From Sorangium cellulosum So0157-2 (GTDB taxonomy: Bacteria > Myxococcota_A > Polyangia > Polyangiales > Polyangiaceae): a DNA stretch of 64,000 nucleotides. Below the pieces are notes generated by a model. The model saw only the letters and a program-made list of their open reading frames with translations. It made no database searches and was not told where the DNA came from. Positions within the stretch are counted from its first letter, which is position 1. Each line of letters begins with the position of its first letter. Location of the stretch: contig NC_021658.1 in assembly GCF_000418325.1 (NCBI RefSeq), positions 7,082,001-7,146,000 on the forward strand. The letters run 5' to 3'. Positions 38,901-50,900 of the stretch are shown here, piece by piece. The translations under genes were made by a program, and so were the position numbers.

Positions 38901-41900
38901 GATCGCGCCCGTGCTGTCGACCACCCAAAAGTCGGTACTCCGCCGGTCGGGTGTTGGCTTTCCGTGGCTCACACTCCGCGCATGACACCACAGCTCCCCC
39001 GACGGCCGCTGGAACCACCGCAGCGAGCCGATTTCCACGGGTACCCACGGCGTCGCCTCGCCGCGGTCAGCGAAGGCGCTGCTCACGTGGAAGCACGCAT
39101 CCAAGAGCGCGGGGTGGAGCCGGCACGCGGCCGGGGAGCCGGCGGCCTCGGGGAGCCGCACACGTCCCAGCGCCTCGCCCTCCCCCCGCCACAGCTCGAC
39201 GAGCCCCTGGAACGCTGGGCCGTACTCGAGCCCCATCTCGGCCAGCGCCGCATAGGTAGCCGCAGCGGGTGCGCTGGCCTGAAGCCGGGCACGAAGCGCG
39301 GCCAGATCCAGCCTCGCCGGGACCTCGGCGCGCTCGGTCTGGCGCAGCACCCCGCGGGCATGGCTTCGAAAGGCAGCACGGCCGTGGCCCGGCACCCGGC
39401 TCGCAACGTGAAATTGCAGGCGGCCTGGTCGCTCCTCGGTCGCCATGACCTGCACCGCCACCGGCGTATCATCCGCGAAGGCCAGCGCCTCGGCGAGCAC
39501 CACATCGCTGACCTGGAGCGGACCGTCACCCAAGGCCTCGGCCCCAGACGAGAGCGCCATCTCCAGGTACGCCGCGCCCGGAAACACGACCGCCCCCTGC
39601 ACCCGGTGATCGCCGAGCCACGGCAGCCGTTTGAGATCCAGCGTCGTCTCCCACACGCGCGTGCTCCTCTGGGTCGACAGGGTCTGCATTTCACCCAGGA
39701 GCGGGTGACTGCCCGCATGAGCAAAGCGGCTGCCGCTCGCCGCGCCGCCGGTCGGCGCATCGACCCAGTACCGCTCGCGCTGCCAGGGATAGGTCGGCAG
39801 CGGCACGCGACGGAGGCCCGCGCCGCCCGCGGAGAACAGCCGCTCCCAGCCCACCGCCTGGCCGTGTACCCAGAGCGCTCCCAGCGCCTCCAACATGGAC
39901 AGGCGCTCGTCCTGTCCACGCCGCAACGACCCCACCGCGACTCCCTCCCGCTTCGTCGCCCGTCGGATCTCCTCGACCGATGTCGTCAGGATCGGATGCG
40001 GGCTCATCTCCACGAACAGCCCATGACCGCCTTCCATCAACGATTGCACCGCTTCGGCGAAGCGCACCGGCTGTCGAACGTTGTCCGCCCAGTAGCTCGC
40101 CACGAGCTCCGGGCCCGCCACGATCGTGCTCGTCACCGTCGAGCGCATCGTCACGGTCGCTTGTCGCGGCTCGAGCTCGCCCAATGCTGCCAATAGCTCG
40201 TCGCGCAGCGGGTCGATCTGTGGGCTGTGGCTGGCGACGTCCACCTTGACTCGACGGCAGAACACCCCCTTTGCGGCAAGGATCGCCAGCACCTCTGCGA
40301 GCGCTGCCGGCTCGCCCGCCAGCACCGTCGATCGCGGGCTGTTGCTCACCGCCACGCTGAGCCGGTCTTCGTAGCCCAGGAGCGCTGCCTCGGCCTCGGC
40401 CAGGGAAAGCTCGACGACCGCCATCTCGCCTTGGCCGCTGATCCGCCGCAGCAGCAGGCTGCGCCGGCAGATGATCGCTACAGCATCCTCGAGCGACAGG
40501 GCGCCGGCGACGTGCGCGGCCGCCACTTCGCCCATGCTGTGGCCTACCACTGCATCCGGCTCGACGCCCCACGACCGCCACAGCGCCGACAGCGCGACCT
40601 CGATCGCGAACAGCGCCGGCTGCACCACGTCGATGCGGCCGAGCTGCGAGGTGGTCTCATCGGCCGCGAGCTCGGCGAGCAGCGACCAGCCGGCTTCGGC
40701 CTGAATCGCTCGGTCACACGCCGAGAGCGCGTCGCGGAAGACGGGCTCCTCCGAGAGGAGCTTTTGGCCCATGCCCAGCCACTGGGAGCCCTGGCCAGGA
40801 AAGACGAAAACCACCTTTGGGGCGCTGCCTGTGGAAGCGTGGCCGCGAGCCGCTGCGGGCGGCGCCTGCCCCTGCGCCGCTGTGTCGAGCGCCGCAGACA
40901 GCGCCTCGCGCGAGGTCGCCGCCACCGCGAGCCGGTACGTCATCGGGCTGCGGGTCGTCGCCAGGCTGAACGCCAGGTCGCCGAGGCCGAGCTCCGGGTG
41001 CGCAACGACATGCGCCGAAAGCCGCGCCGCCTGCGCGTCCAGCGCCGCGGCGCTCTTCGCCGACAGCACGAAAAGCTCCGCTGAACGCGCCGCCGCGGGC
41101 GCGAACGCCGCCGCTGGCGCCTCCTCCAGCACCACGTGCGCGTTGGTCCCGCTGACGCCAAACGAGCTCACCCCGGCTCGTCGCGGCACGCCGTTTCTCG
41201 TCCATTCGACGGGTTTGGCGGCCACCTGCACGGCGAGCTCCGACCACGGAATGTGCGGATTGGGCGCGTCGAAATGCAGGCTCCTCGGGATAAGCCCGCG
41301 CTCGAGCGCCAGCGCCACCTTGATGACACCGGCCACGCCCGCCGCAGCCTGCGTATGTCCGATATTGGACTTCACCGACCCGATCACGAGCGGCCGGTCC
41401 GAGGGTCGCCCCTGTGCCAGCACGGCGCCCAGGGCCTGCACTTCGATGGGGTCCCCCAACGTCGTGCCGGTGCCGTGGCACTCGACGTAGCTGACGTCCG
41501 CCGGAGCCAGCCCCGCCTGCTCCAGGGCCCGACGGATCACCTCTTGCTGCGACGATCCGTTGGGCGCCGTCAGCCCGTTGCTGCGCCCATCCTGGTTCAC
41601 CGCGGTGCCGCGGATCACCGCCAGGATCGGATCCCCATCGCGCTGCGCATCGCGAAGCGGTTTGAGCAGGAGCATGGCGCAGCCTTCGCTCCACCCCACG
41701 CCGTCGGCTGCGGCCGAGAAGCTCTTGCACCGTCCGTCGGGAGCCAGGCCTCGCAGCCGGCTGAACTCCACGAACGTCGCCGGCGTGAGCATCAGCGCCA
41801 CGCCGCCGGCCAGCGCCACCGAACACTCGCCCCGCCGCAGCGCCTGGCAGGCCAGGTGCACCGCGACCAGCGACGAGGAGCACGCGGTGTCCACCGTCAG

Positions 41901-44900
41901 GCTCGGCCCCTTTAGCCCGAGCACATAAGAGATCCTGCCCGAGGCGACGCTGGCCGTGGTGCCGGTGCCTAGATAGCCATCGAACGCCTCGATGCCGCCG
42001 GCGAGCGCAGCGTACTCCTGGTAGAAGAGCCCCACGAACACGCCGGTATCGCTGCCCATCAGCCGCTCGGGCAAAATCCCGGCGCGCTCGAACGCCTCCC
42101 AGCTCGTCTCCAGGAGCAGCCGCTGCTGCGGATCCATCGTCGTCGCTTCGCGCGGCGAGATGCCGAAGAAGGCCGGCTCGAACCGGTCGATATCGGACAG
42201 GAAGCCGCCAAAGCGTGTTGTCATCTTGCCGCGCACATCCGGATCCGGATCATAGAACGCGTCGATGTCCCATCGCTCATGCGGCACCTCGACGACGGCA
42301 TCGCTGCCCTCTTCGAGCAGCCGCCAAAACGACTCCGGATCGGTCACGCCGCCTGGGAAACGGCAGCCGATGCCGATCACCGCAATGGGCTCGTCGAGGG
42401 CGACCTGCGGCGACGACTTTGCGGGCGATACGCTCGGCTCGGCCACGACCAGGACCTTATCGAGCAGCCAGCGCGTGAGCGCGTCGACCGTCGGGTGATC
42501 GAATGCCAGCGTCGCCGGCAGCGTCGCACCCACCCGCTGGCCGAGCACGTTGCGCAGCTCCACCGCCGTGAGCGAGTCGAGGCCCAAGTCCGACAGCGGC
42601 CGATCGACGGGCACGGCGCTCGCGGCGCTCCATGAAAGCACGCGCGCGATCTCGGCCTGCACGACCTTGCGCACCTCGTCGGCGCGACGCGCCTCGGGCA
42701 GCGCCCCAACGCGCGCGGCCAATGCCCCCTGCGCCCCAGCCGCCGCATGGCGCGCCTCCGCGCGCACCAGCGCGCGCCACACAGGCGGCACTGCCGCTCC
42801 CGAAGCTTGGCTTGCCGCACGCACGTCGAGCGACATCGCCCCGAGCTGCGTTTCCGGCCGAGCCAGCGCCTGCCCGAGCAGCGCGGTGCCCTGAGCGGGC
42901 GACAGCGCTCCCATCCCATGCCGAGCGAGCCGCGCCTGCAGCGCCGCGCTGAGCCCCGCTGCCATGCCTCCGTCCGACCATGGGCCCCACGCGAGGCTCT
43001 GCGCCGCCAGGCCTTCGGCCCGCCGATGCGCGGCCAGCGCGTCGAGGAAGGTGTTGGCCGCCGCATAGTTGGACTGCCCGGCCGAGCCCAAGAGCCCCGA
43101 CATGGAGGAGAACAGCACGAAGAAAGCGAGATCGTTGCCCGCCGTGAGCTCATGCAGATTCCAGGCGCCAGTCACCTTCGGTGCCAGCACCCGCGAGAAG
43201 CGGTCGGTGGTCTGCTCATCAAGCACACCATCATCGAGCGCTCCGGCTGCATGGATCACGCCCTGTAACGGCCACTCCGCCGGAATGGCCTGGAGCACAG
43301 CCTCCAGCGCATTCCGATCGGCGACATCCGACGCCGCGATCGTCACCCGAGCGCCGAGCGCTTCGATCTCCGCGACGGCTTTAGCAGCGCCCGGCGTATC
43401 CAGGCCCCGCCGACCTGTGAGCACCATGTGCGGCACGCCCTGCTGGGCGAGCCAGCGGGCCACGTGGAGCCCCAACGCTCCCAGCCCACCGGTCAGCAGT
43501 ACGGTGCCCGTCGGCGCCAAGGGCGCGGCGGAGGGCGCCGGCAGCAGCACGACCTTGCCCTGATGCCGCGCTTGCGCCATGAACCGAAACGCTGCCTCGG
43601 CCTTGGTGATCGCGAACGCATGCACCGGCAATGCGCGCAGATGTCCCGCAGCAAAGCCCTCGACCACGCGCTCGAGGATCTCTCGAGTTCGATCCGGAGC
43701 GAGCTCCAGGATGTCGAATACCCGATAGCGAACACCGGGATGCGCCGCCGCGACCGCGGCTCGATCCCGTATGTCGGTCTTGCCCATCTCGAGGAACCGC
43801 CCGCTCGTCGACAGCAGGGACAGGCTCGCGTCCACGAACTCGCCGGCCAGCGCGTTGAGCACCACGTCCACGCCCCGGCCGCCGGTGACCTGCCGGAACG
43901 TCTCAGCAAACTCCAGCGTCCGCGAGCTGGCGATGTGCGTGCGCGGCACGCCCATGGCCTGAAGCGCTGCCCACTTGGACGGGCTCGCCGTGGCGAACAC
44001 CTCGGCCCCTATCCATCGGGCGATTTGCACCGCGGCCATGCCCACACCGCCGGCCGCAGCATGGATCAGCACCCGCTCGCCGCGCTGCAGATTCCCCAGG
44101 TCGTGCAGAGCGAGCCAGGCCGTCAGGAACGCGACCGGCACCGTAGCTGCCTGCGCGGGAGTCAGCCCTGCAGGCTGCCGGACCACCAGCCGCGCGTCGA
44201 CCGTGACGAATCGATGCAACGTCCCCAGCGTCATGACAGCATCGCCGACCGAGAGGTGGTGCACCCCCTGGCCCACCGCCGTGACGATACCGGCACAATC
44301 TCCGCCCATCGGCCCAGCGTCGCCCGGATACATTCCCAGCACAGCGAGGACGGTCCGGAAGTTGAGCCCCGAGGCGGTTACCTTGATCTCGACCTCGCCC
44401 GGGCCAGGTGCCCGGCGCTGTGCCGGCGCGAGGCGGAGCTGGTCCAATGTGCCCTTCTGCCCAGCCTCCAGTCGATAGGATTCTGCGTCAGGGACCAAGA
44501 GCCCTTCGGGGGTTGTCGCTTTGACCAGCCGCCCTACGCGGCGCTTTCCGGAACGGAAAACCACCTGGGTCTCGTCGTCAGCGCGACCGAGCTCCCGCAA
44601 CAGAACGTCAGCTGAACGCGCTGCATCGGCCTCCGGCTCCAAATCCACCAGAGTGCAGCTGAGCTCCGGGCGCTCCTGCATCACTGTCCGGCCCAGGCCC
44701 CACACCGCCGCTGTGGCGACCTGCACCCGCTCGCCGGCCTCGACAGCCACTGCGCCCGTGGTCACCCACCAGAGGCGCACCGCGCGATCCCTGAGCGCCT
44801 GCACCACCGAGAGGCCCTCGGTCGCCACACGCTGCGCCGCCGCCGGAGCTTCCTCGTGGGCTCCAGGTTCCCAGAGGCAGATCACACCTGCGGGAGACAC

Positions 44901-47900
44901 CCCCGCGAGGGCCGTCTCGAGGCCTTGGGGTTCGGCGAGGACGCAGCGGTTGAGCCGTGTTGCGAGCGCCACGGCCATCTCCGAGCCAGGTGCTGCCACC
45001 ACGACCCAGCTCTCCTCCATCCGTTCCGCAGGCGCATCGGGCAAGGGCGCTTCGGGCCAGTCGAGGCGGTACAAGGCTGCAGTCGACGCGCCCGACTCCT
45101 GCCGCAGGAACACCTCTCGCGGCGCCCGGCGGCAAACAAATCCCTCCACCTCAGCGACCACCTCGCCAGTTTCGTCGACCAGCACGAAGCTCGAGACACC
45201 GAATGCCTGCGACCGCGGCACGCCGCCACACCGCACCCTTCCAACCGGCGCCCGCCACCACCGCACCCGTTCCACGGCGAACGGCAGCGGGGGCGTCCCG
45301 TCGTCCTCCGGCTCGCTCCGGGTTGCCAGCAGGCTCACCGCAAAGCCGTTGTCCAGCAGGATCGGGTGCAAGGGCGCCACGTCGTGGGCGTTCGGATAGG
45401 TCGGCACGAGGGTGGCAAGCGAGGCCTCGTCGCCGACGCGCCCGTCCTGCAGCCATCGCCAAAGCGGCCCCCAGCCGATCCGCACCGCCGATAACCTGTC
45501 GAGGAATCCGGCGAAGTCGAGGGGCTGGATCGCGCGGTCCTCCAGCACCTCGAGGCGCGGCAACGCGCCGGGCGCGCCGTCTGTCGGCTGCACCCGACCG
45601 CGGGCGTGGGTCGTCCATCGGCGTTCGGTCTCCGGCGCCGCCAGGGTCGCCAGCTCGAACAGGTAGCCATCCCCGGCGGCTTCGGGGGTGAGCACGGCGT
45701 GGAGCTCGACCTCCTGGTCGGGCTCCATCGCGATGGCCTTCAGGAACTCCACGCCTGTCAGCTCGATCGCCCGCTCGGGCCAGCGCTCGGCGGCGATGCT
45801 GAGGATCACCGCGACATGAAAGGCGCCGGGCACCACCACCTTGCCAAACACGAGGTGATCACCGAGGAAAGGCTGATGGCGTGGTCCGATCGAGAGCACG
45901 TGGTGCAACACAGCGCCGGGCATGCAGAGCCCGACACCAGCCAGCGGCCAGCGACCTGCGATCCCTGCAGGCGCGGCGCTTCGCGGGGTGAGGTCCATCC
46001 AATGGCGCTCACGCTGCCATGGATACATGGGCAGAGCCACGCGGCGCGCGCCATCGGGGAACACGCCCTTCCAGTCGAGCGCACCCCCCCAGGCATACCA
46101 AGCCCCGAGCGCCGCGAGGACCACCTCGCATTCCGAGCGGTCCGCGCGTAGCGACGGCACGAGGACCGCGTCCGCTTCCCCGAGGCACGCTGGCAACAGC
46201 CCGAGCAGGACCGGCTTCGGGCCAATCTCGACGAACGTGGCGGCACCCGCGGCATGCAACGCCTTTGCCCCGTCGCCGAAGCGCACGGCGCTTCGCACAT
46301 GCCGGACCCAATACTCGGGCGTGGCGATCTCGGGGCCTGCGACGTGGCCGGTGACATTCGACACCACCGGGCGGTCCGGCGCGCGGTACGCGATCGTCGC
46401 AGCGACCCGCTGGAAGTCTTCCAGCATCGGATCCATGAGCGGCGAGTGGAACGCATGGGAGACGGCGAGCCTCTTCGTGCGTATCCCACGCGCCGCGAAC
46501 GTCGCGCCGAGGGCGAGCACCTGTACCTCGGCGCCGGCGATCACGACGGCGTCAGGACCGTTGACCGCGGCGATCGACACCGTGGCGGCGTGGGGCGCCA
46601 CGGAGGCGGCCACCTCGGCCTCGGACGCTGCGATGGCTACCATGGCACCGCCGGCGGGTAGCGCCTGCATCAGCCGCCCGCGCGCGGCCACCAACCTCAC
46701 CGCATCTTCGAGCGAGAACACGCCCGCCACGCAGGCGGCGACCAGCTCGCCGATGCTATGACCGAGCAGTACGTGCGGCTCCACGCCCCACGAACGCCAC
46801 AGGGCAGCCAGCGCGTACTCCAGCGCAAAGAGAGCCGGCTGCGCGTACGCGGTCTGATCGAGCCGCGCCGCCTGAGCGAGGCCCGGCGCAGCCCACATCA
46901 CCTCGCGCAGAGGCTGGTCGATCTCCCGATCGAAGAGCGCCACGCACCGGTCGAACGCCTCCCGGAACGCAGGCCACGTTTCGTACAGCCCACGGCCCAT
47001 GCCCGGCATTTGCGCGCCCTGTCCGGTGAACAGGAAAGCCAGCTTACCGCGTGAGGACACGGCCTTGCCGCGCACCGCGCCCTGCGGCGTCTTTTGCTGC
47101 GCCGCGGCGTCCAGCGCGCCTCGCAGGGCCTCGCGCGAGGTCGTCGCGATGGCGAGCCGGTGCTCCATCGGGCTGCGCGTCGTCGCCAGGCTGAACGCCA
47201 CGTCGCCGAGGCTCAGCTCCGGGTGCGCGGACAGGTGCGCCGAGAGCCGTTCCGCCGCGGCGTCCAGCGCCGCCGCGCTCTTGGCCGATAGCACGACCAG
47301 CTCCACCGGTCGCGCCGGCGCCGCGGGCGCCGGCTCCACCTCCGGTGCCTCCTCCAGCACGACATGCACGTTGGTTCCGCTCAACCCGAACGCGCTCACG
47401 CCGGCCCGACGCGGGCGTGCGCCGCGCCCCCACGGCACCGCATTACGTGGCACCGCCACCGGCAGCGTGTTCCACGGCAAGTGCGGGTTGAGCTCGCCCA
47501 GCTCCGGCTGGGCCGGGATCTGCTCGTGCCGCAGCGCAAGCACGGCCTTGAGCAGGCTGGCCAAGCCGGATGCCGCCTCCAGATGCGCGACGTTGGCCTT
47601 GACGGCCCCCAGCACCAGCGGTCGATCCCCGGAGCGCCCTGGACCATACACCTCGCTCAGCGCCTGCACCTCGATCGGGTCGCCCAGCGCCGTCCCTGTC
47701 CCGTGACACTCCACAAAATCAACGTCGACCGGAGACACGCCTGCTTGCGAAAGCGCCTGGCGCAGCAATGCTTGCTGGGCCGGTCCGTTGGGCACGGTCA
47801 GCCCGCTGCTCGGGCCGTCGTGGTTCACCGCGCTTCCCCGGATCAGCGCCAGGATGGAGTCGCCGGCGCGCTGCGCATCGCGCAGCCGCTTGAGCACCAC

Positions 47901-50900
47901 CACGGCGCACCCCTCGCCCCGCGCGTAGCCGTCCGCGTCGGCCGAGAACGTCTTGCACCGCCCGTCGGGCGAAAGCGCGCGCATCCGTGAGAGCAGCACG
48001 AAGGTCTCCGGCGCGAGCAGCACGTTGACCCCGCCAACCAGCGCTTGATCGCACTCGCCCAGTCGCAGGCTCTGGCAGGCGAGGTGCAGCGCGACCAGGG
48101 ATGACGAGCACGCCGTATCCATGGCCAGCGTCGGGCCGTGCAGACCCAGGAAAAACGACAGCCGTCCAGCCGTAACGCTGAGCATGTTCCCGGTGCCGCC
48201 GTACAGCCCTGCCGCTCCGTCGGTGAAGCCTCGCAGCCGCTGCGTGTAGTACTCATTGGGCCCCGCACCCACGAACACCCCGGTGGGGCTATCTCGCAGC
48301 GTATCCGGAGCGATACCCGCGCTCTCGAGCGCCTCCCAGCTTACCTCCAGGAGCAACCGCTGCTGCGGGTCGAGGCTCATCGCCTCGCGAGGCGAGATGC
48401 GGAAGAAGGTCGCATCCAATCTCTGCAAATCGCGCAGGAAGGCGCCTTTGGTCACGTAAGTCCGGCCTGGGATCTCCGGATCAGGGTCGTACCAGTCCGC
48501 CGCATCCCACCGGTCGGCCGGCACCTCGGCGCTGACCACCACGCCCTCGGCCAACAGCTGCCAGTAGGACTCCAGGTCCTCCACCCCGCCCGGGAAGCGG
48601 CAGGCGGCTCCCACGATGGCGATGGGCTCGTCTGACGCCAACGACCAAACATGCTGGGTGTCGCTGCGATCCTCCAGCTTCAGTACATCGACGAGCAGAT
48701 GCTCCACCAGCCGCTGTACCGTCGGATGATCAAAGGCCAGCGTCGTCGAAAGCCGCACGTCCAGCTCAGCCTGAAGGAGGTTGCGGATCTCCACCGCCAT
48801 CAACGAGTCGAGGCCCTGCTCATTGAACCCCATCCCAGGATCGAGCGCGCTCGGGTCGAGGAAGCCCAGCACCCGAGCGACGGCCCCATGGACGATCTCG
48901 TGCAGAGCCACGCGGGCTTCCGCAACGGACAGGCCACGCCAGTTCCGGGTTGCTGCCGCCGGAGGGGAAGGCGCGATGATGTCGCGCCCTGCGACCAGCG
49001 CCGAAAGCAGGTTGCGACGCCCTCGAGCGGTGTACACCGGCGCGAAGCGCGCCCAGTCCATCCGGGTCACCGTGCGCTGAGCCGCGCCGGTCTCCACCAG
49101 GCGCTGGAGCGCCGACAACGCTGCCGACGTCGACATGGGCAGAACCCCGATGTCGCTCAGACGTGCATGAGCCTCCGCGTCCGCCATGCCTCCCTCGGCC
49201 CACAGACCCCACGCGACGCTCAACGCAGGCAGCGATTGCGAACGCCGAAGATGCGCGAGCCCGTCGAGGAAAGCGTTGGCCGCCGCGTACGCACCCTGGC
49301 TATGGCTACCCCACACCGCTGCGCCCGACGAGAACAGCACGAACAGGTCGAGCGGCCGGCCGTGCAGCAGCCGGTGCAGCAGCCAGCTCCCGGCCACCTT
49401 GGGACGGAGCACCGACTCGAGCAGGGTCTCGTCCGTCTCCGCCAGTGGACGCATGACGCTGACGCCAGCGGCGTGCACCACCCCTCGCAGCGGGGGCTCG
49501 ACCGACGAAACCAGCGCTGTCATCGGTTCGACGTCGGCCACGTCCACCGCTGCCACGGTCACCCGTGCACCCCGCGCCTCCAGCGCCTCGACCGCTGCGA
49601 TCCGCGCGCGGATCTCAGGCGGCTGCTGCTCGCGCCACGCCTGCCGGTCGGGCAACCCGCGCCGGCTGGTCAGCACCAAGTGCCGCGCTCCCAGCTCCAC
49701 CAGCCACTGGGCCACGATCAGGCCCAGCCCACCGAGGCCTCCCGTCACCAGGTAGCTCGCCTCCGCAGACAGCGACACCGGTGCCGCTTGCCCCTGTGGC
49801 GGGGCAGCCACCAGCCGTGCCGCGTGCCGGCGCCCATGGCGGAAGGCGAGCTGATCCTCGGTCTCCTGCGACAATAGCTCGGTGACGAGCATCTCGCCGT
49901 CGATCGGGCTGGCTTGGGGCGGGCTCGCTCGGGGATCCAGGTCCACGAGCCCGCCCCAGGCCCCGGGATGCTCGAGCGCCGCCACCCGGCCCATGCCCCA
50001 TAACGCCGCCTGACAAGGGGCGATCGCAGGCTCGTCGCCAACGATGCATGCCCCCCGGGTCACGACCCAGAGTCGGGGCGAACAAGACACGGTGCTCAGA
50101 AACCGAGCCAAGCCGAGCACCGGCGCGGTAGCACGACGGGTCGCGTCGCCGATCTCATCGATCGACGCCTCCGCACCGACGACGGCGTCCAGACCCCACA
50201 GGTAGAGCACTACCTGCCAATCGCTTCGACCGCCGGCAGCCTCGGTCACCAGCTCGGCGGTCGCGGATGTCTCTGCCGGCGCATGGATCACGACGCATGG
50301 AAGTCCACGTGTCGACAGCGCTGCAGCGACCGCCTCGCCGACTCCACCCTTATCCGCCAATACCAGCCAGCTCCCGCGGCTCGCCTCCTCTGATTTCTGG
50401 AGGCTGCGAGGTATCTCCGGCCAGTCCACGCGATAGAACCAGCCTTGGGTCGGATCCGCGGCTGCGTGGCGACGGCTGTCAGGCTCGATGTCGGGCCAGT
50501 ACCGCTGCCGCTGCCACGGATAGGTCGGCAGCGGCACCCGCCGCCCAGCCGTGGGGAAGACGCCCGGCCAGCTGACCGAGCCGCCGCCGGCCCACAGCCT
50601 GCCCAGCGCCTCGAGCACCCCCGCAGCCTCCTCGCGCCCGGCGCGCAACGACGCCAGCAGCGTCGGCTCCGTCTCCGGCAGGCAGGCTGGCAACAGCCCG
50701 AGCAGCGTCGGCTTCGGGCCCACTTCGAGGAACGTCCCCGCGCCGGCTTCGTGCAGCGCCTTCACCCCGTCCGCGAAGCGCACCGCCTCCCGCACGTGCC
50801 GCACCCAGTAGCCCGGCGCGCTCAGCTCGTCCGTGACCACCTTCCCGCTCAGGTTGCTCACCAGCGAAACGCTTGGCCGCCGGTACGTCACCGACGCCGC

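Noticed and set aside
36561..40196. 1211-codon open frame on the plus strand, and many similar long frames antisense to the PKS genes.
   Set aside because: They are His/Arg/Gln-rich shadow translations opposite conserved KS-AT-DH-ER-KR domains, a known effect of GC-rich third positions.
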